Origin: Pogona vitticeps
Lineage: Eukaryota > Chordata > Lepidosauria > Squamata > Agamidae
Reading direction: 5' to 3'
Assembly (NCBI RefSeq): GCF_051106095.1
Contig: NC_135783.1
Span: 196,180,947 to 196,244,946 of the forward strand
DNA: 64,000 nt
The translations under genes and the position numbers were made by a program. The notes below the pieces were generated by a model. That model was not told the DNA's origin, did not search any database, and saw only the letters and a program-made list of their open reading frames with translations. This document shows positions 21,787 to 34,610 of the stretch, one piece after another. How positions within the stretch are numbered: position 1 is the stretch's first letter; the number at the start of each line of letters is the position of its first letter.

Positions 21787-24148
21787 TCTGTGCACACACA
21801 GAAGAAGGATTTCCCTTCTGCCCACAGACATCCCATCTTCTAGCACTTGCATGAGGACAGCAGTCAGTAAGATTTGTACTACCATGAAGAAGGTAAAAAG
21901 CAGGTCTTAGTGTATTAATTCTCACCTAGCCAATCAAAGCCCAGAGAAGAGGCATTCATGTACAGTCACACACACTTTCAAACCTAGTAGTAATCTATTA
22001 AGCCAAGAAACTAAGCAATGGCACGATGTTAGGGGGATGGCAGTGGGAGGGTTTTTTTAAAAAAATAACACCCCCCTCACGAATTGACAAATAACTTTGT
22101 TATTTGTCACTTCATGGGGGCAACTTTGTGCTTCGTGAGTCGTCAACTTTTGACAACCCACGAAGCAGGATGACTCACCAAAATGGTGAGTACAGTATTC
22201 CCAATCTCTAATCAGTATATCACCCGTGAGGAAAAGGAATGCTGAATCTCTATACAAGGAACCCACACCACCCCTCAAAAAAAACTATGCCAGTCTCCAT
22301 GCTGAGGATAGGATAGCGACACAACAAAATGTTGCTAATGCCAAAATATTGTAAAGCACCGAATTCAATGTATAGAAAAGTTACTCTGTGTCGATGATTC
22401 TTTGGAGGAAATTGCAACAACTGAAGTATGAAAATGATGCACAATTGAGAAACACTCAAGGCTTTACATGGATGTGTCATTAACTATCCCACAGAAGCCT
22501 AATGGAAGGTTTGTGCCATTTCATTCCATAGGTAAGAAAGTTGGAGAGGTATGACATTCAACGGTGACTAATATATTTGTTATGAAATTTCTGATATACA
22601 GTGCTCTGTAATATCATCATGGAGGATAACTTTGGCATTTACATTTTTTAAAATTTTCAATATGGCAGCCATCATGGGATATATGTCAGCTTAATTTTCT
22701 GCTGTATTTGCCAAAGACAAGGTGGTTAAATAAACTGGAAGGTAACATTTGTAAAATATTGACATGTAGGTAACATACCTTTGCTATATATTGCAGTTTG
22801 TTTCTATATATGTGCCCTGTGGTTCACTGATTTCCCCCTTTTCCTTTCTCTTTCTCTTTCCCTTTCGTTCACTCATGGAAGTGATCCTCAGTTTATGTTA
22901 CTTCTCCGTTATATGTTGGAAGCATTTCTCTGATTAATACTTGGCATTGATTACAGCTATGTGCAAAGAGCCCAATGAAAATCTCCACACTATTTGTGGG
23001 CAGTTAAATTAGGAGGATAATTTCTCCAAATTTTACCAAGGAGAAAAGGAATTCTCCAACAGTTTCTCAAAAAATGAGACCCATTATTAGCAGTGGTTGC
23101 AGCATAGGTTTCTTCTTCTATGGATTTTATTTTATTTTATTGCTGTTGCTACAAGTAACAAGGAAAGGAACTGTGCTGGCAGCCTGGAAACCATTTTGCT
23201 CCCTCACAATGACATCTCTCTTGTTTCCGTTTAACATGTCATGGAGGGAAGTATGAAGCCAGGAAAGTTTGAGCGGGGGGGGGGGGGGAGAGAGAAATTT
23301 TAGAATTAATTTTGCCAAGTGACCTTCCATTGCTAGGGGAGGACAAAAAAGAAAAATATCACATTGTCTCTAATAAAAATGTCCTGTGAGAAATTTTGAC
23401 TTAGCAGTAGATGTCTTTCTTCCGGATTCAGAACCATCCACAGCTACCTTTTGAAGGGATTGTTGCAAACAAGTCTTGTCTTTACTACATAAGATGCTTA
23501 TAATACAGTTCATTTCCCAAAGTTCTACAGGGAATATTTTTACCATAACGTTGTAAGATGAGGGTGCTGCATATGCTTTTGGTTTTCCATTTCGTTCCTT
23601 TGTTCGTTCCTTCATTTCTTCCTTCCTTTTCTATTACACATCACTTTATTACCCTGCCGCTTTCTTGGTTTCCTGGTCCGAAAAGCCCTAAAGAAAGGGT
23701 TTCTTGAACTTCATGTCTTTCCTTGAACTTCAGCTGAATATCTGACATGTAGGAAGCTGGGGAGGCTGCCAGCTATCATACAAATGATTCTACTGTGAAA
23801 GACAAGACATACACACTGTTCAGCTGCATCAGTAGTAAACACACAAAGCCTCAGCCTTTCCTACGAATGTTTCTCCAAAATTGCCCCTCCCTGTAATTAT
23901 TTTTGGCAAACATTATTTCTGGCAAATTGAAAGAGAATGCTCAAAATTTCATAGGAGGAAATTTCAGCATATTACCAATATTTGTGCCTGGTAGAATGCA
24001 GTGGGATAGTTTTGAGCTTGTGGCTTAGTCTTCATTTTGAGGTTTGTCTCAAACTCTTTTCATTTCAAGGATTGCTAAGGAAACACAATCATAGGTATGA
24101 TAATCAAATTAGTTTTCTCACAGTTATTGGCTCGGCGGGGGAATATTA
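21787..24148. other. Unassigned sequence
   Basis: A 2.4-kb stretch with a G-run near 23275-23288 and AT-rich sequence. I see no gene or clear repeat. Confidence 0.4.
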
Positions 24149-26150
24149 GAATCACAAAATAATGAAGTTGGACCGGGCCTTTAAGGCCGTGGAGTCCAAC
24201 CCACTGCTCAGTGCAGGAATACAAATCAAAAGATATCTGCCAAGTGATTGACTAAGTTTTTCTTGAATGGCTCCAGTGTTGGAGCACTCACCACTTCTTG
24301 AGGTCATGGGTTCCACTGTCATAATGCTCCAACAGTTGGGAAGTTTTTCCTGATATTCAACTGAAATCTGGCTTCCTGCAACTTGAGTCCATTGTTGCAT
24401 GTCCTGCACTCAGGGATGATCAAGAACAGATCCTGCCCCTCTTCAGTATGACAGCCTTTCAAGTACAGTGGTGCCTCGCATAGCGAGGTTAATCCGTTCC
24501 GGATTAACCTTCGCTATAGCGAAACATCGCTAAACGGAATAAAAAAATATGGCTTGAAAACTCACTGTTAAGCGAGGTTCTGCCATAGTGCCGCCATTTT
24601 CGCGCCCTCGGTAAGCGAGGACAGGGCGCGAAAATGCGGTGCGGACCTTCCAGCGGCCATTTTGGAACCGCCGATCAGCTGTTCTCCCCTGCTTCATTAT
24701 GCGATATTCGCTAAGCGAATCACTTAGCGAATATCGCAAAGCGAAAAATCCCCATAGGGGCCATCGCTGAGCGAATGCTCCAGCGATGGCCCAGAGCACC
24801 TCGTTAAGTGATTTCATCGCTCAGCGAGGCACTCGTTAAGCGAGGCACCACTGTATTTGAAAAGTGCTATCATATCAGCCTCTGTCTTTTTTTTCCCCTC
24901 AAGGCTAAACATGCCCAGTTCTTTCAGTCGTTTCTCATAGAACTTGGTTTCCAGACCCCTGATCATCTTTGCTGCCCTCCTCTGAACTTGTTCCAATTTG
25001 TCAGCATCCTTCTTGAAGTGTGGCATCCAGAATTCGGCCCAACCAGTGCTGAATAGAGGGGAACTAGTACTTCACAGGATTTGAAGAATATACTTCTGTG
25101 AGTGCATCCTAAAATAGCATTTGTCTTTTTTTTGTAGCCACCCCACACTGTTATCTCATATTCAGCTTCTTATCTACAATTCCCAGTTCCTTCTTGCTTG
25201 TACTATTGCTGAGCCAGGTATCCCCCATCTTGTAACTGTTCGGTTTCTTTTTTCTAGGTGCAGTACTTTGTGCTTATCCCTATTAAATTCCATTCTGTTG
25301 TTTTCAACCTAGTGCTCAAGCCTATTCAGATCATTTTGAATATTGTTTCTGTCTTCCAGGGTATCAGCTATTCCACCTAATTTTGTGTCATCTGCAAATT
25401 TGATTAGCATTCCCTGCACCCTCTGATCCAGGTCATTAATAAAAATGTTGAAGAGCACAGGGCCTGGGACTGAGCCCTGGACTACCCCACTTGTTACTTC
25501 CACCCAGCTTGAAAAGCAGCCATTAATCATCACCCTCTGAATATGATTCTGTAGCCAACTGTGTGTCCGTCTGAGAGTTATTCTATCCAGCCCACACCTA
25601 GTTAACTTGCTAATCAGAATACAGTATCATGGGGCACTTTGTCAAAAGCATTGTTGAAGTCAAGATATGCTATGTCTGCAGCATTTCCTCTGTCTATCAG
25701 GGAGGTTACTGGATCAAAAAATGAGATCAGTTTAGTCTGGCACGATTTGTTCTTGACATACTCGTATCCATATTGGCTTCTAGTTATAACTGCAATGTTT
25801 TCTAGGTGACTGCATAGTGACCGCTTTATAATCTGTTCCAGAATTTTCCCTGGGATTGATGTACAGCTGACTGGTCTGTAGTTCCCAGGTTCCTTCCTTT
25901 TGCCCTTTTTGAAGATAGCAGCAACATTATCTCTCCTCCAGTCACCTGGCACCTCACCCATTTCCCATGATTTCAAGAAAATACAGTAATGGACCGTGTT
26001 TCTGAGAGTTCTTCATCCCATTCCTTCAATATTCTTGGATGCAGTTAATCCGGCCCTGGGGATTTGAACTCATTCAAGGTAGTAAGGTGTTCCTTGACTT
26101 TTTGTTTATCAATCTCCAGCTGCAGTCCTGTCCCCTCCACTTGCACTTCA
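24149..26150 (-). mobile_element. CR1 LINE, antisense, 5'-truncated, split by a DNA transposon
   Basis: Minus-strand peptides are CR1 reverse transcriptase: GDWRRDNVAAIFKKGKRKEP and YLDFNNAFDKVPHDT near 25.6-25.9 kb, SGVVQGSVPGPVLFNIFIND and KFADDTKLGG near 25.4 kb, then the C-terminal LEQVQRRAAKMIRGLE near 24.95 kb. The 3' UTR (CCGTGGAGTCCAACCCACTG on the + strand) ends at 24149 in the usual CR1 TTCTATGATTCT-like form. The reading frame is broken into several pieces, so the copy is dead. A Tigger-like element occupies 24466-24853. The right edge near 26150 is approximate. Confidence 0.9.
24466..24853. mobile_element. Tigger-like (pogo/mariner) palindromic MITE, copy 1
   Basis: Ends CAGTGGTGCCTCGC and its inverse GCGAGGCACCACTG are flanked by TA on both sides. 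Removing the element and one TA restores the CR1 sequence TTTCAAGTATTTGAAAAGTG, proving TA insertion. The body is largely self-complementary, with CGCTAAGCGA-like motifs repeated. Related copies lie at 41972, 49120 and 58180. Confidence 0.9.
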
Positions 26151-26584
26151 CATTCAGAATGGAGAACAACAGCCAATTGCCTCCGGTAGGAGTGGAGGGA
26201 AATGTAGAAGAGAAAATTCTGGGCACAAGTCCCAGTTCACCAAGAGGTCATATAAATACCACAGTAGTGAAACAATATGAAAAACTAGGCTCAGGGGTAC
26301 GATCCAATGGGTCTCCTGCAATTAAAATGCCAATGTGTCATATCTATCACTTTGGCTCTCAAAAATCTGGTGAGGTGACATTAATTAATTAGTCAATAAA
26401 GCATTTTCTACTGCAGATCTCCAGTACAGGTTACTGGACAGGAATAACAGTTGTATAAAAAATAGAAAGCTTGCACAGATTGCTTCATAAAATCTATTCA
26501 GGAATAGTGCAGGAGAAATAGCCCTAAACTTGAATGTACAAGCCCTTAAAGCTGGCTTCTATAGGTGTGGGACTTTTCAGGATT

Positions 26585-26760
26585 TATTGATTTATTTATA
26601 GAAGAATCCAAGGTGGCTTACATCATTGAAAGACAATAATAAAAGCTTAAACAGTAACTATACAAATAAAGAGCAAACAGATACCACCACTAAAAGACAG
26701 CAACACTATAACACTATAAATACAACAATTGTATTTATAGAAAAGCCATATGAGCCTGCT
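26585..26760 (-). repeat. LINE/SINE 3' tail fragment, antisense
   Basis: TTATTGATTTATTTATAGAA followed by CAAGGTGGCTTACATCATTG and an A-rich stretch is typical of L2-like tails in reverse orientation. Confidence 0.45.
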
Positions 26761-26831
26761 TCTGTATGGCTAAGAAAAGGAAGAAGCAAGAAAGGACCTT
26801 AGAGAGAGAAGGAGGGAGCCTCCAATCTATA

Positions 26832-27368
26832 CAGTGGGGTCTCTATTTAGGAACTTAATCTGTATTGGAAGGTGGTTCTCAAGTTGAAAAGTTCTTATGT
26901 TGAATCTGCATTTCCCATAGGAATGCATTGAAAACCATTTAATCCGTATCTGCTCTTTTCCGTCCATAGAAACTACAGTGGAACCTCTACTTAAGAACTT
27001 AATCCGTTTTGGAATGGTGTTCTTAAGTTGAAACGTTCTTAAGTTGAAGCAAAATTTCCCATAGGAATGGACTGAAAACCAATTAATCCGTTCTGGCTGT
27101 TTTTTTGTTATGTAGAGGTGCGTTCGTACATTGAAGCATTAGTTCCCATAGGAATTAATGCAAAGCTGATTAATACGTACTCTACCACTAGGGGGAGAAT
27201 TTTTTTAACCTAAGATGACCTAAGGTTAAAAAAAGAGCAGGAAAGGTTTTTTTTTCCTGTTCTTATCTTGGATTTCTGTTCTCAGGTAGAAGCAAAATTT
27301 AGCAAATGGAGCTGTTCTTAAGTTGGATTGTTCTTAAGTAGGGACGTTCTTAAGTAGAGACCCCACTG
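26832..27368. mobile_element. Tigger-type MITE with a second internal left end
   Basis: The outer ends CAGTGGGGTCTCTATTTAGG and the inverse CTTAAGTAGAGACCCCACTG are flanked by TA. A second left end, CAGTGGAACCTCTACTTAAG preceded by TA, begins at 26976 and repeats the first 140 bases in diverged form (both contain CCCATAGGAATG). Only one right end exists, so this is either a truncated copy next to a complete one or an internal duplication. Confidence 0.8.
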
Positions 27369-27933
27369 TATATAGGTGTCGAAAATACAATAGGGGAAAA
27401 TACATATGAGCTGTTTATATGCCTATTACTCCCACCCACCCCCAAACTCTGGTTGATTGCTACATGCATTGGGGCTCGGTTCCAACATCTCCTACATGCC
27501 AGCTCTGCTCTTAATGTTCCCTATGCTGCCAGCTTCATGGGAGATTTCAGATTTCAGATCAGCTGAATATGAAGAATCTTCTTTTAGGTCTTTGGCTTCA
27601 GCTCATGAAGATCAGAGGTGAAGCTAGCAAAAGTAGGGATGTTAAGGACCAGGCACTCATGCCCCCTGCTGGAGAAAATAACAAACCTGCATGCAACCTA
27701 ACACTAGGGTTCAGCGAGAAGGGGGCTTCACGGCCTGACAAAACTATGCCTTGCCGCTAATCAATTACCAAAGGTCCCCCCCCCCCCGGCCTCTGGCTTG
27801 CCCCTGTTTGCTTGCTTCATTTCTGCTGTTTGTTTGAACTCTTCTTCCCTGACCTACAACAAAAGCAGACATGTAACCCTCTGCTTGTGATCTCTGACCA
27901 TGTTGCTGCATGGTAAAGCAAGCCTCCGGCTCA

Positions 27934-28269
27934 GATAGGGCTGATAGAAACAACTTCTTTCTTTTTTCTTTCTTTCTTTCATCCTTCTGACTGAAATTTA
28001 AGATTACAGCTGTAAATATACTATTTTTTTTTTTACTGAAGATGCTTTTAGAGCGATTTTCTTATCCAAAATGTTACTGTGAAGGGGAACAGCTCTGAAA
28101 CTTGAGTTATTCTCTAACGCTTTTTCTCTGTGCAGTTGTTGTTCATACTTTAAGCTCTGCCCATTATAAAGGAATTGCCAATTTCCACAACGTCCCCTGC
28201 CATGCATTGTGGTAAAGCATAAAAGAAAGGAGTTTCATCCTACTCCGGAGGATAGGGCTGATAGAAACA
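27934..28269. repeat. Segment bounded by a 19-bp direct repeat
   Basis: GATAGGGCTGATAGAAACA occurs at 27934-27952 and 28251-28269. The interior starts with a pyrimidine (TTTC)n tract, as a minus-strand poly(A)-type retroinsertion would. A GGTAAAGCA motif and CTCCGG also precede both copies, so the pair may instead be two members of one repeat family. Source sequence unknown. Confidence 0.4.
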
Positions 28270-28589
28270 TCTTTTGCAATAGCTGCTTTAGTGAGTTTGG
28301 TCCTGTAGTGCTTTCCTGGGACATTTTGCTCTCAGAATCAGAGCCTGAATTGTGTCCGCTCTACTTCTACATATAGGATCTCAACATTTTATTTTATTTT
28401 ACTGCACCTCTCCATAGATGCTTCTCTACATTTTGATTCCTTGTATGGTTCAGCCTACACTGCGGCTTCATGGCACCAAGGCTTCTTACTTATTTTGTGG
28501 ATAAGTGGCCTGCCCATTGTTCTTTGCCAACCAAATTGATGACAACAGGTCAGACATTTGACAAACAGCTATAAGAGCAATGCACTTAA

Positions 28590-30880
28590 TTTTTGATCTT
28601 CACACCGATACCTTTAATTTGCACAAAGAGTGGCTGTTGTTGTTCCCTGCATTTCTCCTGCAACTGTCTGAGGGAGAATACCATGTCAGTGGTGGATTTA
28701 TTAGCTCGAAATCCACACTGTGATTCTGGATAGACTCTGCCTGCAAGCACCTGGAGCCTCTTCAGCACAACACGGGCAAGCAGCTTCCCTAAAACACTGA
28801 GAAGAGAGATGCCATGGTAGTTACTGCAGTCGCCCCGTCTCCTTTGTTCTTGTACAATGTGACAATGTTTGCATCCTTCATGTCCTGTGGTACTCCACCT
28901 TCCCTCCAGCAAAGACGAAAGACTTAATACAGTTTGGTGGTGATGATCTCTTTACAGCACTTCAGCACTTCAACAGGGACGTTATCCTTTCCAGGTGGCT
29001 TGCCGGAGGCGAGGGAATCCAAGGCTGCTTTTATTTCTGCTAAGGTTGGTTTGCTGTCCAACTCTTCCAAGACATGCAGGCACTCAGTGTTATTTAATGC
29101 TTCTTCGGTTACTACATTCTCTCTGGAATATAGCTCAGAGTAGTGCTGCACCCAGTAGTCCATCTGCTGTGCTCGGACCTGGATGGGCACACCTGTAACA
29201 GACTTCAAGGGAGCAGATTTCTTCTGTATTGGACCTAAAGCCTGCTTGATACCATCATATGTTCCGTTGATGTTACCTGTAACCGCCTAGAGTGGTCGTA
29301 TAGACCAGATGGGCGGGGTACAAATCAAATCAAATCAAATCAATCAATAAATAAATGATATCTGTATCTGAGAGCAGAGCTGAAGCCAATAATTGTTGGA
29401 ACATCTCCGGGTAGCCTGTTGGACTTGGCTACGAGCAGCTTGAATACCTTGCAAGTTGTACACACTAGGACAGGGTTTGAATGCTGCTAGAGCTCTCCTC
29501 TTATCCTCGATGGCTGTCATCAACTCCTCCGAATGGGCTTTGAACCAGTCAGCCGTCTTTTTGGTCTTGTTGCCAAATGTGGGCAAGGCAGTGTTATAGC
29601 GTTCTTGAAATGTTCCCATAATTCAGGTGCATTTGCATCAGCCGGGCCTGGAAGGGTTTCCTGAAGCGCTTGGGCAAATTCCTCCACTTTTCTTTGATTG
29701 CGAATCTTGCTGATGTCAATACGTGATCTTCTTTCCTTTTTGTGTAATACAATCTCTTTGTTCGCAATTTTACTCTACTACACGCCAGGGAGTGATCAGT
29801 ATTACAATGAGCACTCTGGTAACTGCGTGTGATTGTAATACTAAGAAGGCTAGAACGTCTAGTGAGGATCAAATCGAGCTGATGCCAATGCTTGGATCTT
29901 GGATGTTTTCAAGAAACTCTGTGTTGAAGCTTCGTATTAAAGAATGTGTTGCTGACACAAAGACCATAATAACAGTAAAACTCCAGCAAGCATCGGCCAT
30001 TTTCGTTCATCTTCCCAATGCCAAAACGGCCTAGACAAGTGGGCCAAGAATTGTGATCAGCACCAACTCTAGCGTTAAAGTCTCCGAGAATGAACAGTAG
30101 CTCTCTTTCTACAAGCAGGGACTTTTTTGATAGTAGCTGCCAGATTGTCGTAGAATTTTTCTTTCACTTCTGTAGAGGATGACAGTGTTGGTGCATATGT
30201 ACTAATGAGGGTGACCGGTCCCACTTATGAGTGGAGACAGGATTCTTTCATTCCCCACAGTAGGTGGAACAATGGATCTCAGAAAAGTATTTCTGACTGC
30301 AAAGCCAACACATATTCCCTGGTCTCATTCAATGGTTTTCCCTACCAGAAGAATGAGAAGTTTTTTTCTTTGACTAATCCCGAGTTTGGCAATCTCGTCT
30401 CTTGCAGGGCAACAATGTCCATCTGCAGTCTACTCAGTTCCATGTCGATGACAGCTGTCTTGCGCACATCGTCTATTTCCTGCAGGTCATCAGACAAGCC
30501 ATAGTCAGAAAAGCCAGGGGTCATTGTCCGTACATTCCAAGTGCCCAACTTTAGGGCAGACGTTTTCTTACGATTGTTTCATGGTGCAGGGTTATCTATC
30601 TGCTTGTCGGCTTTCACCTTAAATCCCACACACCCAGTGAGGTTAACAGATCGTGGTGAGGTAGTACCTTACTGGCTGGGGAGTGCCCAACTTAAGGCGG
30701 GCAGTATCTACCTATAGTCAGGTGCAATGCCGTCAGAAGTAGTCCCTGGCATTATGCTCTATGCCAATTGAGCAAAGACTTACAACCGATAACTCCTACT
30801 TCCCGTATTGTTTTGACGCTGTATGCGAAGCTGGAGTGTCCTCTCCAGAGCACCAGGTTTCGTGCTTTGTACAAGAAATA
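28590..30880 (-). mobile_element. RTE-like LINE, antisense, 5' two thirds only
   Basis: Read on the minus strand the order is 5' leader (GGCGGGC-rich near 30.7 kb), endonuclease start GTWNVRTMTPGFSD with IVALQETRLPNSG (30.35-30.55 kb), DLILTRRS/TDHSL-type endonuclease end (about 29.8 kb), a linker (TADWFKAHSEELM near 29.5 kb) and the N-terminal reverse transcriptase (LASGKPPGKDNVPVEVLKCC, CSNYHGISLLSVLGKLLARV, ESQCGFRANKSTTDMVFSLR) to about 28.61 kb. Several frame changes break it. The 3' reverse transcriptase half and tail are missing. RTE or RTE-X placement is by recall. Confidence 0.82.
29284..29356 (+). mobile_element. Short SINE/LINE tail inserted in the RTE-like LINE
   Basis: ACCGCCTAGAGTGGTCGTAT ... 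GGCGGGGTACAAATCAAATC with (AAATC)n and (AATA)n tail interrupts the LINE linker. The flanks carry an imperfect duplication around GATGTTACCTGTA and GATATCTGTA. Confidence 0.6.
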
Positions 30881-32530
30881 CTCTCCTTCATTAAGTTATG
30901 TTCTTTCAAAAGACAGCCTCTAAAACATTAATGATTTGCATTTATGGACAAAAAATCATCTTTCTTTCATGTTCCCTTTCAGTGCTCATTTTTCTGTCAA
31001 ATAGCCTGAGAAATTCTTCATCCAAAAGGATGGAGAAGGCTCTCAGCAGTTGATTGGAATGTCTATACGGTAGTAGGAATGGGAATTTTGAATATGCAAG
31101 TGGACCTGGAACTCAGTGAGGAGAGATCATTTCGCTTCACTTGTTCCTTGAGGGATCACTGTGTGCTGAATTCCTCGCACACTCTGTCTTGAATTGCTAG
31201 TGGCCTGTTGTGACTCCATCTTGGATCCTTTTCTTGCCTTTTGGCCCTGTTTTGTTTTTTTAAAAACCCTCTTTCAATTATTTTTGATGCTGCCAGGCAA
31301 CCTATTTTTTGCCAATATGCCTCCTTGGATTTTTTTTTTTTTTAATCCTTCTCCTGATTTTTTGGACATCCCCTCCGTTTTGCTCATTTCTTTTCTTAAA
31401 TTATTATTGCTGTGTTGGGGAAAGCCAAGCTTATATATGTCATAATTTTTTCATGAAACGGAGTACATGATTTTTTCATGAAACAGAATACATGAAACAG
31501 AATACATTTTTGCTGCCCCATTCTGACTAACTGTCCCCCTATAACTGACAGCACTAATAAACTCTGACTAATCCTCTCTCACACACCCTCTATCTACAAA
31601 ACCCCTCTTCAGGGAACCCTAAGGATTAATCAAGTTGCAGCTCCTTTTATAAATATTATTTTACACTTCCCAAATATTGTAACTGTCAGTCTTGTCATAC
31701 ACCCCCCATACAACTGTCTATCAACTCTAACCATTCAACATGAGAACAAATACTGTACAAGCTGTATATAAACCATACAGTGAAAATTTGCTAAATTTGG
31801 TGCTATCAACCTTTAATTCCCATTATGCTCAACAGCTTCAACTCCTTTGAATTTTGAATCACGTATCCTTACTGCAGAGAGAGCATGCCCCAGAAGCCCA
31901 TGAGAAATGAAATTTACTACTTAAATTTTATTTAATTCCCCCCAGGCCTCTTTCATGCTACAAATAATCCCTTTTTAGAAAGAGGAAGTTCCTATTTAAA
32001 CCAATCTGCTTTTTTTAAAAAAAGGCTTTTCTAACCTAGAACCAATTCAGTGCAGGAGATTAATGTTTAAATAGCAGTTCAGAGCCTCAGGACATGCCAT
32101 TTTAGAATTATTTATTTAGGTTTAGGTTCTTGAAACAGGATTTTTAAGCTACAAAAAGTCAGGCAGAATCTGTGAATAGAGAAGAGTTCAAGGGGACATT
32201 TTGTGGGAGAGGCCAGTTTTGCCCATTGACAACCCTGCCTTTTCCCACAAGGTGGTAAGATTGCTACAAAATCACTATTAGACTATTCTGAGATTCATTC
32301 TCTTCATGAAAATGGTTGAAGAACTCTAGAAAGAAATAAAGAAGTATAATAAAGTTGCGACTATATGAGTAAATAGTATATGATTTGCTGAGGAAGTAGA
32401 ATGAATTCAATTTATTAAACTGATCACATGACAGATTCATATGAGAATCCACCCAGCCCTTTTTATTTTAATTTTAATTTTGCTTCTGAAGCAGCTTATT
32501 TATTTATTTTGCCTGCCACTTAGGGCTTCT
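30881..32530. other. Unassigned AT-rich sequence
   Basis: Includes a short triple repeat of CATGAAAC(A/G)GAGTACAT-like units at 31452-31508. No gene or clear transposon seen. Confidence 0.4.
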
Positions 32531-32540
32531 ACTGTTACTC

Positions 32541-33590
32541 CCCAAAACGGGTCCTTTTTATCCGGCGAAGAACACAGACTGAGATGCAAAGACCAGCTGT
32601 CTATTATGCCAATTTATTGAAATACACAGCTAGGGCCCAATCTCCTAAAATCAGAGATGAGCCCCGAACAACGAGAAGCATAATCATTATATAAGTTTCA
32701 ATATACAGCGTTGGGGATAGGGTGTTGTAGAGGTCTTGACCTGATTGGTTCCTTAAACCCTTAACCTAAATTTCTCCTGATTATTGGTCAGAGAGGTTCC
32801 ATGGGTTTTCCTAATTGGCCGGAATACGATGCCCATATTGTGCCCTCGTGTCAGTTTTTATCTCCCTTCTCATGTTTATGTTACATTTCTATGTATATGT
32901 AAAAGGTTCAAAGTTGTTAGCTTGGAGGTGTTTTCGTTTCCTCCCCACGCATATTAGGGTCACCCATCTGGGGCATTTGTCTCCATAAATGTCCTTGAGG
33001 GCTCCGTCCGCTTAGGATTGAATGACCCAGTTGTTATTCTGTTTAGAGAAGAAGGGAGCCAAATATCTATAGCTATGCAGGGATGTTGTTCTATATTATC
33101 CTGTAATGTTTCCTGTGGTCTGTCCTATCTCACATTCAGAGATGGAAACTAGCATCGTGTACCCTTTGAAATGTAAACTCATGGTTCCTCTCTGCTATTG
33201 CCCTTTGAAGTATAAACTCATGGTTCCCCCCCCCCCCATTGTCCGAGGGTGTTAGGTTTGTCCTGTTCTGTTCCCATCTCTGGCCAACCTTCAGGATATG
33301 AATTTGACGGACTTGTTCAAAGATACCTCTTATCAATAATGAGTTTCAGCAATCTGTGATGCATTGCCGATGGGATACATTTTGAAACATTTCAACAATC
33401 AGAATACTACTTTCTATTAAGCATTGTCTTAGTTGCTAAATATAAAGCGTATTAGTTCAATTTGTTACAGAGATCAATCTACAAGATATAAGCATACAAT
33501 GAATCTACAAGGTACGGGTATACAATGAAAGACATTATGTTAGCCTCTGAGCATGTCAAATGTATTATCTCTGACGGTCTACTATCACTA
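32541..33590 (-). mobile_element. Solo LTR-like fossil, probably endogenous retrovirus, antisense
   Basis: Read on the minus strand the stretch has LTR layout: a TATA-like ACTTATATAATG near 32.69 kb, a poly(A) signal AATAAA near 32.61 kb, and a final part ending GGGAGTAACA at 32541. No internal retroviral genes adjoin it, so it looks like a solo LTR. The left edge is fairly clear; the right edge is uncertain, with CTAC at both proposed edges as a possible 4-base duplication. It appears old. Confidence 0.5.
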
Positions 33591-34404
33591 CTTTTTTCAA
33601 ATTAGAGCAATTTAAACGGAGTGATTTCCCCCATGGAACCAGTTGCTTTATTGTCCAAAAGAATGGGAGGTGCGTGTGACAGTGAGTTGTACAGTATTCT
33701 GGTGAGGTACTAAGCTGGACATGATGCTTTCAAGGGCGGGAACACCTCTACCTTGATCTTTCACCCTACTTGCCCCGAAGTTTAATGCATTAAAAAAATT
33801 AGCAAGTCTATCTCTAGGGCTAGGCCATCTTGATCACTTAAGCTGAACAAAAGCATAAAATATGCTGCAAATCGAGCCACAGCAAAGCCAAATCACTCTC
33901 ATTCAGCTTGCCAGTATAATCACAACCTTAATGTCTCAGCTACCATCTTCTGAGCAGAGTTGCCAAGACATACAGTGTGAACAGCATGCTGGTCCAAGAC
34001 ATGATTTTATTTGTTAGCAGCTTGTGTCCAGGCAAAAGGAGCATCCTGCCTTGAAATGGTGGTTGTGAGGTGAGCTGCCTCCTCTAGACAGACAAAAAAT
34101 CACCACTACATTTAAGTCATTATTGGAAAGAGCGCAACAAACATCAATCTGGGGATGTCAGTTGACCCTTCTCATTGGTGGAGGATGGGTGTGTGTGTGT
34201 GTGTGTGTGTGGGGGAAGCAGGAAGCTACAGTCACACAAAGTAATTTTTCCAAGACCTGCAACACCTTTTCTTGCCGTAACATTTAAAGTGGCCCTTTCC
34301 CCAAAAATGTTGAATAACTATATAAAGCCTCTAGCTTTTGTATTATAATTGGAATATGTTCCATAATATTTAGCAGTTACATAGCACTTCATAGGACAAT
34401 CCTA

Positions 34405-34610
34405 CTCCGGGTTGTTGTTGTTAAGCGTTGTCAAGTTGGAACTGACTTAGAGTGACCCTAACATGGCTTTCCATTTAAGTGAGGTATCTGAGTGGTTTCA
34501 CCAATGCCACTCCCCCTGTTAGTTTCCATGGTTGAGCTGGGATTATGAACCCAGACCTCCTGAGTTCTAATCTATTGCTTTATCCACCACACCACACTGG
34601 GTATAGTCCA
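34405..34610 (-). repeat. tRNA-derived SINE, ACAAC-tailed family, copy 2
   Basis: Reverse complement of the family at 955: begins GTTGTTGTTGTTAAGCG, has GTCAAGTTGGAACTGACTTA and ends with ATCCACCACACCACACTGGG on the + strand. Confidence 0.7.
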
